From positions 186,001 through 250,000 of the forward strand of contig NZ_JAVDUJ010000001.1 of the NCBI RefSeq assembly GCF_031456295.1: DNA of 64,000 bases. Reading direction: 5' to 3'. A model generated the notes under the pieces. The model was not told where the DNA came from and did not search any database. It worked only from the letters and a program-made list of their open reading frames with translations. A program made the translations under genes and the position numbers. The stretch comes from Arcanobacterium_A hippocoleae. Its GTDB lineage: Bacteria > Actinomycetota > Actinomycetes > Actinomycetales > Actinomycetaceae. Positions 36,136 through 45,378 of the stretch are shown here, piece by piece (within the stretch, counting starts at the first letter, position 1; every line of letters begins with the position of its first letter).

Positions 36136-37853
36136 GTCTGGTCGTCTCCTGCATCATGTTGGTCGGTTTCGAGGTTCCAGGTGAAGCCGTAGAGGGCTTC
36201 GGAGCCTTCGTCGAGGTGGATGATTTGGTTCTTGGCAACGGAGTCCTCGGCTCCGGTGCCGTAGGCCTTGGTGGCATCGAAGGAGAAGAACACCTGCTTG
36301 GGTTCGTTCGCACCGCTGGTGAACGTGCTGCTGTCGGCATAGATGTTGAGTAGTTCGCGTACTGGTGCGAAAGCGACGGGTTTGATGATTGCCGAGTCGT
36401 GGATGAGGAACGGTAGTGGTGTGCTGTGAAGGGTGGCGAGGTCGAATACGATCAGGTTCTTGGCCTTGGCACCAGAGCCTGTGTCTCCGTTGTGGTCGAA
36501 TGTGTAGGAGACACCTTTGGTGGCGGCTTTGAACGTGAACAGTGGGCTCTTGCGGTGTTGTTGCGGGTAGAGAGCATCGTTGACAGTTTTCATCTGCGCG
36601 TTGATTGTGTCAGCGAGATGCCCGAGGGTGTTGGGGATTGCCTCGTCGATTTCTTGTTTGAGCTGTTTGCTTTCCTTCTTGAGTTCCTGGTTGTGGTCGA
36701 AGGTATGGATTTGTTCTTCGAGCCGGTTGATCTTGGCTTGTATCTCGGCGGACTGGTCGTAGACCTCGTCATCGAGCCGCACGGATTCGCCGAGAGCCAG
36801 GATTTGGGCTTGGAGGTTGTCGATGGCGATTTGAAGTTGGGCTGCTTGTGCCTGGTAGTGATGTTGCTGCTCGTGGAGTTGATCTTCGAGAATGCCGGTG
36901 AGCTGGTGGTGGTAGTACTCGATGGTTTCTAAGGATTCACGGTTTGCGTTCGGGAAGAATTCGTAGAACTCTTCTAGATCTCGGGTGGTGATGCGTGTTT
37001 GCCCAGACAGGGTGGCGTTGACGATGGCGAGTCTGCTGTTAATCGCGTCGAGCTGTTGTGTGAGAGGTCGCAACTCGGCGCGGCGTTGTGCCTGCTCGTG
37101 CCTGGCTTGGCGTTCGGTTTCGAACAGGTCGAGGTCGGCGTGGGTGCGTAGCTGTTTGGCTTCACTGCGGGCTTGAAGAAGTTCTCTTTGGGCTGCGTCG
37201 CGTTCTTTCTTTGTGGTGAACTTGATGTAGTTGGAGTACTTACCCTTTGCCATCGCGTTGAGCGCGTCGACTTCTTTGCGTACCTGGTCGTAGCGGGATT
37301 GGATCTTGTCGATCTCTTCGTATGCACCGAAGAGCCGAAGTAGTGCTTTAGCGCCGTCGATGTCGTTGGCGCGTGCAGCTGCGGCTAGTGGCCTGTCGAG
37401 CAGGGCCATGTCGCGTTCGTCGACGCGGCTGAACCGCCCAACCAGTTCACGCCATGTGCCGCCGGTATCCCCGAGACCGTATTCGTCGAGCAAGAACTGT
37501 TGGTATTCAGAAAGCTCGTAGTCCCGATCCAACTCCTGCCAGTTTGGGTCGTGGTAGCGAGTGACGAACCCGGGCCTGTCGGTAGCACGGACGAAGTGAT
37601 GGTCTTTATCGTGCAGTCTGAGGGAGAAGTGTATTGCGTGATGGCCGACGGCTTGCGGGAGTCGCACAGCGTCGGAGTCCAGGAAATCTTTCCCAGCGTA
37701 GACGAAGTCGATTATTTGCAGCAGTGTTGACTTGCCGATGGAGTTTTGTGCTTCGTCAGCGCCCTCAACGATGTTCAACCCGGTATGCAGATTGATGACG
37801 GGGCGGGGTTTTCCTTCCTGTTTGAATGCGGGTGACCAGAGTCTAGTGAGCAT
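36132..37853 (-). CDS. DUF2326 SMC-like ATPase (ABC-3C ATPase component)
   Basis: This 573-residue protein has an N-terminal P-loop (NSIGKSTLLQIIDFVY, about residues 40-55). Two coiled-coil arms cover about 195-415, with a probable hinge between them. A C-terminal ABC half holds LPFLIHDSAI, where a Walker B aspartate is expected. DUF2326 proteins are the SMC-like ATPases of ABC-three-component conflict systems. The start overlaps the small upstream gene by 11 bp. The catalytic glutamate after Walker B is not obvious. Assignment to ABC-3C rests on DUF2326 plus the two neighbouring genes. Confidence 0.85.
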   Translation of the reverse strand: MLTRLWSPAFKQEGKPRPVINLHTGLNIVEGADEAQNSIGKSTLLQIIDFVYAGKDFLDSDAVRLPQAVGHHAIHFSLRLHDKDHHFVRATDRPGFVTRYHDPNWQELDRDYELSEYQQFLLDEYGLGDTGGTWRELVGRFSRVDERDMALLDRPLAAAARANDIDGAKALLRLFGAYEEIDKIQSRYDQVRKEVDALNAMAKGKYSNYIKFTTKKERDAAQRELLQARSEAKQLRTHADLDLFETERQARHEQAQRRAELRPLTQQLDAINSRLAIVNATLSGQTRITTRDLEEFYEFFPNANRESLETIEYYHHQLTGILEDQLHEQQHHYQAQAAQLQIAIDNLQAQILALGESVRLDDEVYDQSAEIQAKINRLEEQIHTFDHNQELKKESKQLKQEIDEAIPNTLGHLADTINAQMKTVNDALYPQQHRKSPLFTFKAATKGVSYTFDHNGDTGSGAKAKNLIVFDLATLHSTPLPFLIHDSAIIKPVAFAPVRELLNIYADSSTFTSGANEPKQVFFSFDATKAYGTGAEDSVAKNQIIHLDEGSEALYGFTWNLETDQHDAGDDQT

Positions 37854-38070
37854 GACTGAGCACCCCTTTACTGGTGTCTAGGTCGAGCACCCCGAGAGTG
37901 AGCAGGAGGGTGAGGGCATCAATGAGGTCTTCGGTGTGAAGTTTTTGAGCGAGTTTGCGTTGAAGATCTAAAACCGAGATTGGGCTTTCGTCAATGGTTT
38001 TTAGGATCGTTACGAAGTCGGCAAGCACTGATTCATTGAATCGGTATAGCTTGTTGGGTAGGCGGATCAC
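37843..38070 (-). CDS. Small ABC-3C middle-component-like protein
   Basis: These 75 residues begin MIRLPNKLYRFNESVLADFVTILKTI and contain DALTLLLTLGVLDLDTSKGVL, predicted as winged-helix-like. The pattern (PNKLY...ES, then LDxLFxLGxIELD) resembles middle component 6/7 of ABC-three-component systems. Both ends overlap neighbours (ATGA with the upstream gene, 11 bp with DUF2326), so stoichiometric co-translation is likely. It probably links effector and ATPase. Confidence 0.75.
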   Translation of the reverse strand: MIRLPNKLYRFNESVLADFVTILKTIDESPISVLDLQRKLAQKLHTEDLIDALTLLLTLGVLDLDTSKGVLSHAH

Positions 38071-39194
38071 AGTATCTGCCTCCTCGGTTTAAACAGCTCA
38101 CAGATTTGCGTCAGGAACGACACAACAACACCGCATGCATATTCATCAACATTTGTGTGCCGGTGAATCCACTCGGTTAGGCGTGACCATATCTCATCTT
38201 GGCTCAACCCTGCATCGACGAGAACTCGCCACGCGCCCCAAATGTCGTCTCGCATCCGCTCAAAATCAAGTTTTCCTACTTCTTCGAGAGATTTAGCTTT
38301 TTCACGAACAACTGATTCGTAGATACTCATGTGGTCTCGCACGCGTCGAACAAGCCTTGTGTCATCGAGTTTTTCCTGCATCGGCATCACGTCGTAGGTG
38401 ATGTTTGGGGCAAGGTTCTCCACCGGCAGGTTGTATATCGCTATCAGTAGGTCGGCAATTTTCTGGTCTAAGCCAAGTGGAACAAGGTGCTCACCGACAT
38501 GATCGTTCAAGGACAGCAATCTGTTAGCTCTACGCAGTTCGGCGACGTCTTGTGGCGTGTGGCTTAGCTCGTATCTTTCTGCACACGGTTTACATAGTGC
38601 GGCAAAGTCATCGGCTGTGTATTCAGCTTGATCAGCATCAAGGAAAACTATCGTGTAGGAGTCGGCTTGCTGCCCGTGGGAAGAAATACCTAGCGGCATA
38701 CTGCATTTAGTGCAACCTCGTGAGCGGGCGAGAATGAGTTTTTCGTATCGAACACGAGCTGTTTGAATAGCGATCTCTTCAAGCACTGCCTCCTTGCCCT
38801 TATCGATGCCGGCCTTGTCGTGAATGATCTCGACAAGTAGTCGCGCAACATCATCTGGGAAATGATCGAGCCGAACCTGCTCACCGTATGCGGCGATGTG
38901 ATCGGTGATTAATTGCTGAGTTTCCAGCTCCAGCCCGTCAAGAATGTTTACAAAATTCTTGATTCCCCAACGTGCGGTTATCGCTTTTGCAAGCTTCTTA
39001 GTGAAAGCGCTGTCAGTTGAGGCCATTCTTTCTAAGGTCGCGTCGCTTGGTAGAAACGAGGGGTCAGCCCGCGTAGTCCACTCAGTCTCAGTAACAGTTG
39101 TAAACATTGAGATCAGTTCTCGCAGATACGGTGCGCGAGCGAGCCCGCCAGGCACGAGCGGATGAAGAGCGTCGGCCAGTTCAAAGAACTTCAT
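38067..39194 (-). CDS. ABC-3C effector candidate, unknown domain with CxxC pair
   Basis: This 375-residue protein is first in the six-gene operon. The start MKFFELADALHPLV follows AGGAGG closely; a GTG one codon upstream is also possible. GCTKCSMPL and LCKPCAERY (about residues 165 and 205) form a probable zinc knuckle. The N-terminal third is helical and the rest is not recognised. No nuclease motif is certain. Position before a middle component and DUF2326 ATPase is where ABC-3C systems encode their effector. Its DNA is lower in GC than the downstream mod and res, suggesting a separate origin. Confidence 0.65.
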   Translation of the reverse strand: MKFFELADALHPLVPGGLARAPYLRELISMFTTVTETEWTTRADPSFLPSDATLERMASTDSAFTKKLAKAITARWGIKNFVNILDGLELETQQLITDHIAAYGEQVRLDHFPDDVARLLVEIIHDKAGIDKGKEAVLEEIAIQTARVRYEKLILARSRGCTKCSMPLGISSHGQQADSYTIVFLDADQAEYTADDFAALCKPCAERYELSHTPQDVAELRRANRLLSLNDHVGEHLVPLGLDQKIADLLIAIYNLPVENLAPNITYDVMPMQEKLDDTRLVRRVRDHMSIYESVVREKAKSLEEVGKLDFERMRDDIWGAWRVLVDAGLSQDEIWSRLTEWIHRHTNVDEYACGVVVSFLTQICELFKPRRQIL

Positions 39195-39653
39195 CACCCT
39201 CCTGCCATCGAAAATCTCACGACTCCTCACGAAAGCCCATCACGTTTTCTCACGGTTCCAAACAGCTGTGTTCGTAGCCTGAAAACAGATCTCCGGGCAC
39301 ACCATTCGGGATCGCGTTTGTGTAGAACTTCTTCACATTTTACTGCATTAGCAGAAGAAGACAGACACGACACGGTCTCGACGCGATGTCTGGAGGAAAG
39401 GGCTCAGGCAGTCGACGGCATGAGCCCCATGAGGTGAATCGGCCACATTCCGTGGCAGGTGCTCCTACATAGTGCCGCGTGCTGATCACACAAGGCCGTC
39501 AACCATAAGAGACGCGCAAGAGAAGCAAGTGGCAGGAACCCATGTGTTGGGTTCCTGCCTTCTCGTTTCTCTACCGCACTGTCGCCTTGCAGCGTTGACA
39601 CCCGAACTTGCTTCCTCGAGCGGGTCTCCCTTTACCAGAAGGGAACCCCACTC
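39195..39653. other. Divergent intergenic region between defence operon and phage block
   Basis: About 460 bp with no supported ORF. It must contain the promoter of the minus-strand defence operon and that of the plus-strand phage block. A perfect hairpin lies at 39531-39559, and TTGACA at 39595-39600 is a possible -35 without a good -10. Confidence 0.5.
39531..39570 (+). terminator. Hairpin followed by T-rich tract
   Basis: GGCAGGAACCCA (39531-39542) pairs perfectly with TGGGTTCCTGCC (39548-39559) over a 5-base loop, followed by TTCTCGTTTCTCT. With no ORF upstream, it may end a small RNA or a lost gene. Confidence 0.7.
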
Positions 39654-40166
39654 ATGGGATTCATCACTTATCACAGTGCTGTTGGCGCTCCGATTGTTAT
39701 TGAGGCCAACGACCAGTGGGTCGAGATCGTTGCTGAGCTTGACCGGCAGGAATACAACAACGAGCACGGCTACTACCGTCAAGACCGTAAGGGGGTCAAG
39801 TTTTGTTCTTGGGAGGTATACAACGCCTTTGGTAACCAAGAAACGGGAGCTTGCCCATCGGTGGAAGACGTCATTTGTGACAAGGAAACTGCCGAGGAAA
39901 AAGACCGTTCCATCCAAACCATCAGGCAACTGCTCTTCGACCTGGTCAAGGGGCTACCTGAGGTGCAGCGAGCAGTCATCGTGGCGGTGCTTGTCGAGCA
40001 GCGTTCGCAGGTTGATGTTGCTGCGCAGCGTGGCGTGTCGAAAGCGGCTGTCTCGAAAACCTTGAAAAAAGCGACCCAACGGCTACGCGATGGGCTGGCA
40101 GCGGCAGGGGTTAACTCGGCTGATCTTTCTGGCCTTCTAATGAGCGGAGCACACAGCAACGCTTAA
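39654..40166 (+). CDS. Sigma-70 region 4-like phage protein
   Basis: This 170-residue protein has a C-terminal HTH like sigma region 4: LVKGLPEVQRAVIVAVLVEQRSQVDVAAQRGVSKAAVSKTLKKATQRLRDGL. The N-terminal half has no clear region 2. Proteins of this kind lie at the start of replication blocks in many Gram-positive prophages and act as late or early activators. GAAGGG precedes the ATG. It is the first gene of a tightly packed plus-strand series. Confidence 0.7.
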   Translation: MGFITYHSAVGAPIVIEANDQWVEIVAELDRQEYNNEHGYYRQDRKGVKFCSWEVYNAFGNQETGACPSVEDVICDKETAEEKDRSIQTIRQLLFDLVKGLPEVQRAVIVAVLVEQRSQVDVAAQRGVSKAAVSKTLKKATQRLRDGLAAAGVNSADLSGLLMSGAHSNA

Positions 40167-40181
40167 GGAAGGAGAAGAAAG

Positions 40182-40436
40182 ATGAGTACAAAACTCAAAG
40201 TCAAAATCGGCAAACACCCCAATCCTGAGGCGCTGCTCTCAACAAAAGAAATCCAGCCGAGTAAGCGGATACTGCGCACTATTTTCGGCACCACTAAACC
40301 ACGCCACAAGATGGCCATCATACTGCCAGGCACTGAAGCAACCAGTGTAGAAATTCAACACGTCGAACCCGACGACGATCTGATGGCTTTAGCCCATGCG
40401 GTTGGTGTCGCTGGTAGTGGTGGTGATCGGTCGTGA
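40182..40436 (+). CDS. Hypothetical phage protein
   Basis: 84 residues, MSTKLKVKIGKHPNPEALLS..., with a strong ribosome site AAGGAGAAG before 40182. I recognise no domain. The position between the sigma-like gene and the next ORF (4-bp GTGA overlap) supports it as a real early phage gene. Confidence 0.65.
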   Translation: MSTKLKVKIGKHPNPEALLSTKEIQPSKRILRTIFGTTKPRHKMAIILPGTEATSVEIQHVEPDDDLMALAHAVGVAGSGGDRS

Positions 40437-40864
40437 ACGTGTCGGATGCGAATTATGTGATTGCCGCGTTGAATCAGGTGGCTGAGTTGGTTACCGGGTT
40501 GGCGGTGGATGTGGAGCGGCTGGCGTGGGAGGGGTTTGAGGATCACGCGGGAATGTCTGGTGCTCGTCCTATCGCGGCAGCCCAGCTGGCACAACCCGCA
40601 CTAGAGGAAGCGGTAGCCGAATATGGAGCCACCCACTCGCAGGCCCCCGAACCTACACCAGCACCTGCACCTGAACCAACACCTAAACCTGTGTCGTTAG
40701 AGCAGGTGCGTGGCGTGCTGGCCGCCTTGTCCTCTCAGGGGTTGACGGTGAAGGTGCGGGAGTTGATTGTCGCTGCGGGTGCGGACAGGCTTTCTGCGGT
40801 TGACCCAGCCAAGTATTCGTGGTTGTTGGAGCAGGCTAAGGGGTTGGCTGATGGCGACCTCTGA
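40433..40864 (+). CDS. Hypothetical phage protein with Pro-rich linker
   Basis: 143 residues from a GTG overlapping the previous stop. Two helical parts are joined by a Pro/Glu/Ala linker (PEPTPAPAPEPTPKP, about residues 72-86). The C-terminal part VSLEQVRGVLAALSSQGLTVKVRELIVAAGA resembles small phage proteins often labelled rRNA-biogenesis Rrp5-like without functional evidence. It overlaps the DUF2800 start by 14 bp. Confidence 0.65.
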   Translation: MNVSDANYVIAALNQVAELVTGLAVDVERLAWEGFEDHAGMSGARPIAAAQLAQPALEEAVAEYGATHSQAPEPTPAPAPEPTPKPVSLEQVRGVLAALSSQGLTVKVRELIVAAGADRLSAVDPAKYSWLLEQAKGLADGDL

Positions 40865-41992
40865 TCATGCTTTGTTGTCTGCTTCTGGTGCGCACCGGTG
40901 GTTGAATTGCACGCCCTCGGCACGTCTGGAGTCTGGTGAGCCGGATTCTTCGTCGTCTGCTGCCGAGCAAGGAACTGCAGCTCACGCTTTAGCGGAGTGG
41001 AAGCTACGCCGCGCCCTCCACCAAGCATCCACTTTCAAGCCAGAGTCCGACTGGATCGACGAGGAGATGGAGCGCCTGACCGATGACTACGTGTCGTTCG
41101 TCCAGGAGCATATCTCGCTGGCGCGGGAGACCTGTGGTGATCCGCAGGTGTTGGTTGAGCAGCGGCTGGATTTTTCTCATGTGGTGCCGGGTGGTTTTGG
41201 TACTGGTGATGTGGTGATTATCGCGGAGCCGACCTTGCACATCATTGATCTGAAATACGGCCAAGGCGTGCTTGTTGATGCGGAGCGGAATCCGCAGCTC
41301 ATGCTCTACGCCCTGGGGGCACTCTACGCGTTCGGTGACTTGTATGACATCGAGACAGTGACGTTGACGATTTTCCAGCCCCGCCGCGGCAACGTCTCAA
41401 CCTGGCAGATACCCGTCACCGAGCTTCTCAACTGGGCCGAAACTCAGGTTAAACCAATCGCCGAGCTGGCTGCTCAGGGTGAGGGCGAGTTCCGGTCGGG
41501 GTCGTGGTGTTTTTTTGCAAACTCGCGCCCACCTGTCGGGCACGTGCCGAGGCCAACCTGGCGCTTGCCAAGCTGGAGTTCGCGCCACCAGCCGAACTGT
41601 CCGACGTGGAGATTGCCGACGTGCTCACACGGATCCCACAGCTCAAATCTTGGGCTGCTGATGTTGAGGCCTACGCCTTGTCAATGGCTATGAATCAGGG
41701 CAAGGTCTGGGCTGGTTTCAAGCTCGTTGAAGGCCGCTCCATCCGCCGCTACACCAACGAAACTCAAGCTGCTGAGACACTCGTCAAGGCTGGGGTTGTG
41801 GATGTGTTCGAGCAGAAATTGAAAACTATCACTGCTTTGGAGAAGCAGCTCGGTAAGGCTCGGTTTGCTGAAATCCTCGGCTCACTCGTCACAAAACCTG
41901 CAGGTAAACCGTGCCTTGTCCCTGAGGGCGATAAGCGTCCCGCTATTCAGGTCGCTGATGCGGCCACCGACTTCCAACCAAACAACAAGTAA
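40851..41992 (+). pseudogene. DUF2800 phage nuclease (RecB/Cas4-like), frameshifted
   Basis: ATSDHALLSASGAHRWLNCTPSARLE opens a DUF2800 protein; LHIIDLKYGQGV is the PD-(D/E)xK D...D-x-K core. At the T7 run 41510-41516 the frame shifts by one: it reads WCFFANS, whereas the next frame continues WCFFCKLAPTCRARAEANLALAKLEF to a stop at 41992. One extra T would restore about 381 residues. The cysteines just after the shift (CKLAPTC) belong to the Fe-S-type cluster of such nucleases. Either true decay or a homopolymer read error. Confidence 0.82.
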
Positions 41993-42002
41993 GGAGAAAA
42001 CT

Positions 42003-42560
42003 ATGTCAACGAATACTACGAATTTGACCCGTGTGGTCACCGGTGAAGTGCGCCTGTCTTATGCGCATGTGTGGGATGCGACCGCTGTCGAGGGCGGAAA
42101 ACCCAAATACTCCGTCTCCCTAATCATCCCCAAAACCGATATCACTACTATCGGCAAAATCGAGCGTGCCATCGATGCCGCTATCGAAGCGGGTATTGCG
42201 AAGTTTGGTGGCAAACGTCCGAATAAGGCAGCGCTCAAGTTGCCGCTTCGTGACGGTGACGTGGAGCGTGATGACGACGCATATAAGAACGCCTATTTTG
42301 TTAACGCTAATTCCGTGACGGCTCCGCAGATTGTGGATGAGCATGTCCAGCCGATCCTGGATCGTTCCGAGGTGTATTCCGGCTGCTACGCCCGCGTCAG
42401 CCTCAGCTTCTATGCGTTCAACACGAACGGTAACCGTGGTATTGCGTGTGGGTTGGGTAATATCCAAAAGCTACGAGATGGCGAACCTTTGGGCGGCGGC
42501 CGAGTGAGTGCTGAGTCTGACTTTGGTGCGTTCACCACCGACGATGACTTCCTCAACTAA
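42003..42560 (+). CDS. DUF2815 phage recombination/ssDNA-binding-like protein
   Basis: This 185-residue protein starts at 42003 after AAGGAG. TRVVTGEVRLSYAHVWDA, KYSVSLIIPKTD and DRSEVYSGCYARVSLSFYAFNTNGNRGIACGLGNIQKL are typical of DUF2815, which accompanies DUF2800 and phage DNA polymerase. The acidic C-terminus (FGAFTTDDDFLN) resembles the tails of single-strand-binding proteins. A replication or recombination role is likely. Confidence 0.88.
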   Translation: MSTNTTNLTRVVTGEVRLSYAHVWDATAVEGGKPKYSVSLIIPKTDITTIGKIERAIDAAIEAGIAKFGGKRPNKAALKLPLRDGDVERDDDAYKNAYFVNANSVTAPQIVDEHVQPILDRSEVYSGCYARVSLSFYAFNTNGNRGIACGLGNIQKLRDGEPLGGGRVSAESDFGAFTTDDDFLN

Positions 42561-42567
42561 GGAGACC

Positions 42568-42732
42568 ATGATGAATGAAGCCTGTTACGAAGCCGCCCTT
42601 TGGGCAAATACCGTCACCCTGCTTTGGGCCTGCGTTGGTGTCGCTCTAGGGACATTAATCACCAATTGGTTTGAGCTGCGGCGGCTAAGAAAGCTCCGTG
42701 AAGAACTGGCCGAGAAACTCAACCTCAACTAA
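42568..42732 (+). CDS. Small single-pass membrane protein
   Basis: About 54 residues, MMNEACYEAALWANTVTLLWACVGVALGTLITNWFELRRLRKL..., with one hydrophobic segment (about 12-33) and a basic/coiled C-terminus. AAGGAG precedes two adjacent ATGs at 42568 and 42571. Unknown function in the phage replication block. Confidence 0.55.
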   Translation: MMNEACYEAALWANTVTLLWACVGVALGTLITNWFELRRLRKLREELAEKLNLN

Positions 42733-42802
42733 CCAACCCTTTCTATATGGTGGGGGCCGACACGCCCTGGTTGGCTCCCACCCTTATCTCTAGGACGAAA
42801 CT

Positions 42803-44759
42803 TTGCGCACCATAGCAATCGATATTGAGACTTTCAGCCCCGTGAACCTCGCCAAGACTGGGGTCTACCCGTACGCGGAGCACCCAGATTTTGAGGTGTT
42901 GTTGTTTGCTTATGCGGTTGACGGTTTGCCGGTGCGGGTGGTTGACTTTGCCCAAGGTGAAGCCCTACCTACTGAGGTTCTTGAGGGGCTGGTTGACCCT
43001 GGTGTGGTGAAGTGGGCATTCAACGCCACCTTCGAACGGGTCTGCCTCTCCGCATGGCTACGAAAACACCATCCGGGCTTGTTGCCAACCGGGTTTCTTG
43101 ACCCGGCACAGTGGCGTTGCACCATGATCTGGGCGGCTTATCTGGGTTTGCCGATGAGTCTCGACCATGTTGCTAAAACCCTCCGGCTTGATGTGCAGAA
43201 GGATGCTGCTGGTAAACGCCTAATCCGCCAGTTCTGCACACCCACCGAAGCCAACATCCTCTCCAACGGCACCAACCGCAACCTACCCGCATCCGACCCG
43301 GCCGGCTGGGCAAGATTCAAACGCATAACGCCCGTGACGTCGAGGTGGAACAAGCAATCCAGCACCGGTTAGCGAAACACCCGATGCCCAAGGCCGAGTG
43401 GACGGCCTACGTGCTAGATCAACGCATCAACGACACAGGAGTCCTACTCGACACCGCCTGGTTGATAGCGCGGTCGCCATCGATGCTCAGCACCGTGAGG
43501 CAACGTTAGCTAGAGCCAGGGCGGTGACGGGGTTAGAGAATCCGAACTCGCCAATCCAGCTCAAAGAATGGCTCGCCACACGCGGCTGCTACATGAATGG
43601 GCTCGCCAAAAGTGAAGTCGAACAAGCCCTAGAAACCGCCGACGGCGAGGTTCGCGAGGCGCTGCAGTTACGCAGCGAACTGGCGAAAAGCTCAGTGAAG
43701 AAGTATCAGGCGATGCAACACGCCAAAGGCCAAGATGGCAGAGCCAGAGGTTTGATTCAGTTTTATGGCGCGGGCAGGACAGGCAGGTTCGCAGGGCGAT
43801 TGGTGCAGGTACAGAATCTGCCAAGGAATTACCTGCCAGACCTCACCCCGGCTCGCACCCTCGTGCGTCAAGGCAACCTCGAAGCCCTCCAGTTGCTTTA
43901 CGACTCCGTGCCCGACACCCTCTCACAGTTGATTCGAACCGCGTTCATCCCCAGCCCCGGTAACCGATTCATCGTCGCGGACTTTTCTGCCATTGAAGCG
44001 CGCGTCATCGCCTGGCTGGCAGGAGAAGAAACCACCCTGGATGCGTTCCGTGACGGTAAGGATTTGTATTGTGAAACCGCATCCCGCATGTTCAATGTCC
44101 CCGTCGAAAAACACGGTGCCAACAGTGAGTTGCGGCAGAAAGGGAAAATCGCAGTTTTGGCCTGTGGCTATGGCGGCTCCGTAGGTGCGTTGAAGGCAAT
44201 GGGGGCACTACGCATGGGCTTATCCGAGGCAGAACTGAAACCCATCGTCCAAGCGTGGCGGCAGGCTAACCCCAACATCGTCCAACTCTGGGCAGACATC
44301 GAGACCGCAGCCATCGAAGCCATCACCACCAGAAGCTCAGTGCGGTTGCGGAATCTGCGGTTCAGCTTTGAGGCAGGGATGTTGTTCGTCGAGCTGCCGT
44401 CTGGCAGGAGGCTTTCGTATGTGCAGCCGGGGTTGGGTGAAAACCAGTTCGGCGGCACCTCTATCACCTACACTGGCCTAACCACCGCCCGTAAATGGGC
44501 CCGGCTCGAGACTTATGGTGGGAAACTCACCGAAAACATCGTCCAAGCTATCGCCCGAGACATCCTCGTCCACGCCATGCACCAAGTAGCCGCAGCCGGG
44601 CACAAGATCGTGATGCACATCCACGATGAAATCATCATCGAAACCCGCACAGCCACCATCCAAGAAATCTGTGGACTGATGACCAGTCCGCCCGACTGGG
44701 CTGGCGGGCTACCACTAGCCGCCGACGGCTACGAATGCGACTACTACCGCAAAGATTGA
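42803..44759 (+). pseudogene. Family A phage DNA polymerase, two frameshifts
   Basis: Starts at a TTG (RTIAIDIETFSPVNL, exonuclease motif DxE). The first frame runs to about 43320. A second frame (HNARDVEVEQAIQHRLAKHP...DTGVLLDT) covers 43324 to about 43455. A third (VDSAVAIDAQHREATLARA...) runs to 44759. The third holds polymerase motif A (RFIVADFSAIEARVIAWLAGE), motif B region (RQKGKIAVLACGYGGSVGAL) and motif C (IVMHIHDEIIIE). One-base changes near 43320 and near 43458 explain the shifts. If the sequence is correct the polymerase is inactive. Confidence 0.85.
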
Positions 44760-44850
44760 TGTCTTCGTAGTTTCGCTAGCCAGATGAGCGGTTGGATGCT
44801 AGACTGATGTCAGCTCATCAACCAGGTGTTGAAGGAGTATCTGGGGCCGT

Positions 44851-45378
44851 TCATTCTTTGGGCGGCTCTTGTTTTTGCCAAAAATCGTCGTGTTCGCGCT
44901 TAAGTTTTCTGCGACGATGCTCTTGTTCTGCATAATAAGCGGTTACTAGGAGAGCGTAGCTGTCACGTTGTTCGATTACGACGATGTAGTCAAATTCGGG
45001 TCTAGTTATGACGTAGCGATGTCTGCTGCTTCGTTTTTCGTCAATCCACCAACGGATTTGTGTTTCTTGAGGGAACTCTTCGTTGAAGATTTCGACAAGT
45101 AATCGTATCCAGTGAATCCTGATGCAGCGTTGGTGCTCGATTTGCCGTGTCATTTCTGCACCTGTTCCGCCTGAGATGATGTGCCAAAAAACTGCATGGC
45201 GGCCCTCAATCTCAGGGTGCCTACGAAGACTTACTGTTGAACCATTATTTTTCCATGCGAGTGGGCGTGTAATAAGGTCTGAAAGAAAAAGCTGATACAG
45301 ACCCTCGATATAGTTATCGAGCGTCATGTCCTTCGGGTTGTAGCGTTGACCAGGAGTAAACCGGCGGTTTGAAGTCAT
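44851..45378 (-). CDS. Putative BECR-fold (barnase/EndoU/ColicinE5/RelE-like) nuclease
   Basis: This 175-residue protein starts at an ATG overlapping the DUF3800 stop (ATGA, with AAGG upstream). VSLRRHPEIEGRHAVFWHIIS, RCIRIHWIRLLVE and the C-terminal RHRYVITRPEFDYIVVIEQRDSYALLVTAYY resemble a widespread uncharacterised family with BECR-like toxins. His, Arg and Tyr residues in these segments could be catalytic. It is paired with DUF3800 and oriented against the surrounding phage genes. Function is inferred from motif memory only; toxin or defence nuclease is the leading guess. Confidence 0.6.
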   Translation of the reverse strand: MTSNRRFTPGQRYNPKDMTLDNYIEGLYQLFLSDLITRPLAWKNNGSTVSLRRHPEIEGRHAVFWHIISGGTGAEMTRQIEHQRCIRIHWIRLLVEIFNEEFPQETQIRWWIDEKRSSRHRYVITRPEFDYIVVIEQRDSYALLVTAYYAEQEHRRRKLKREHDDFWQKQEPPKE

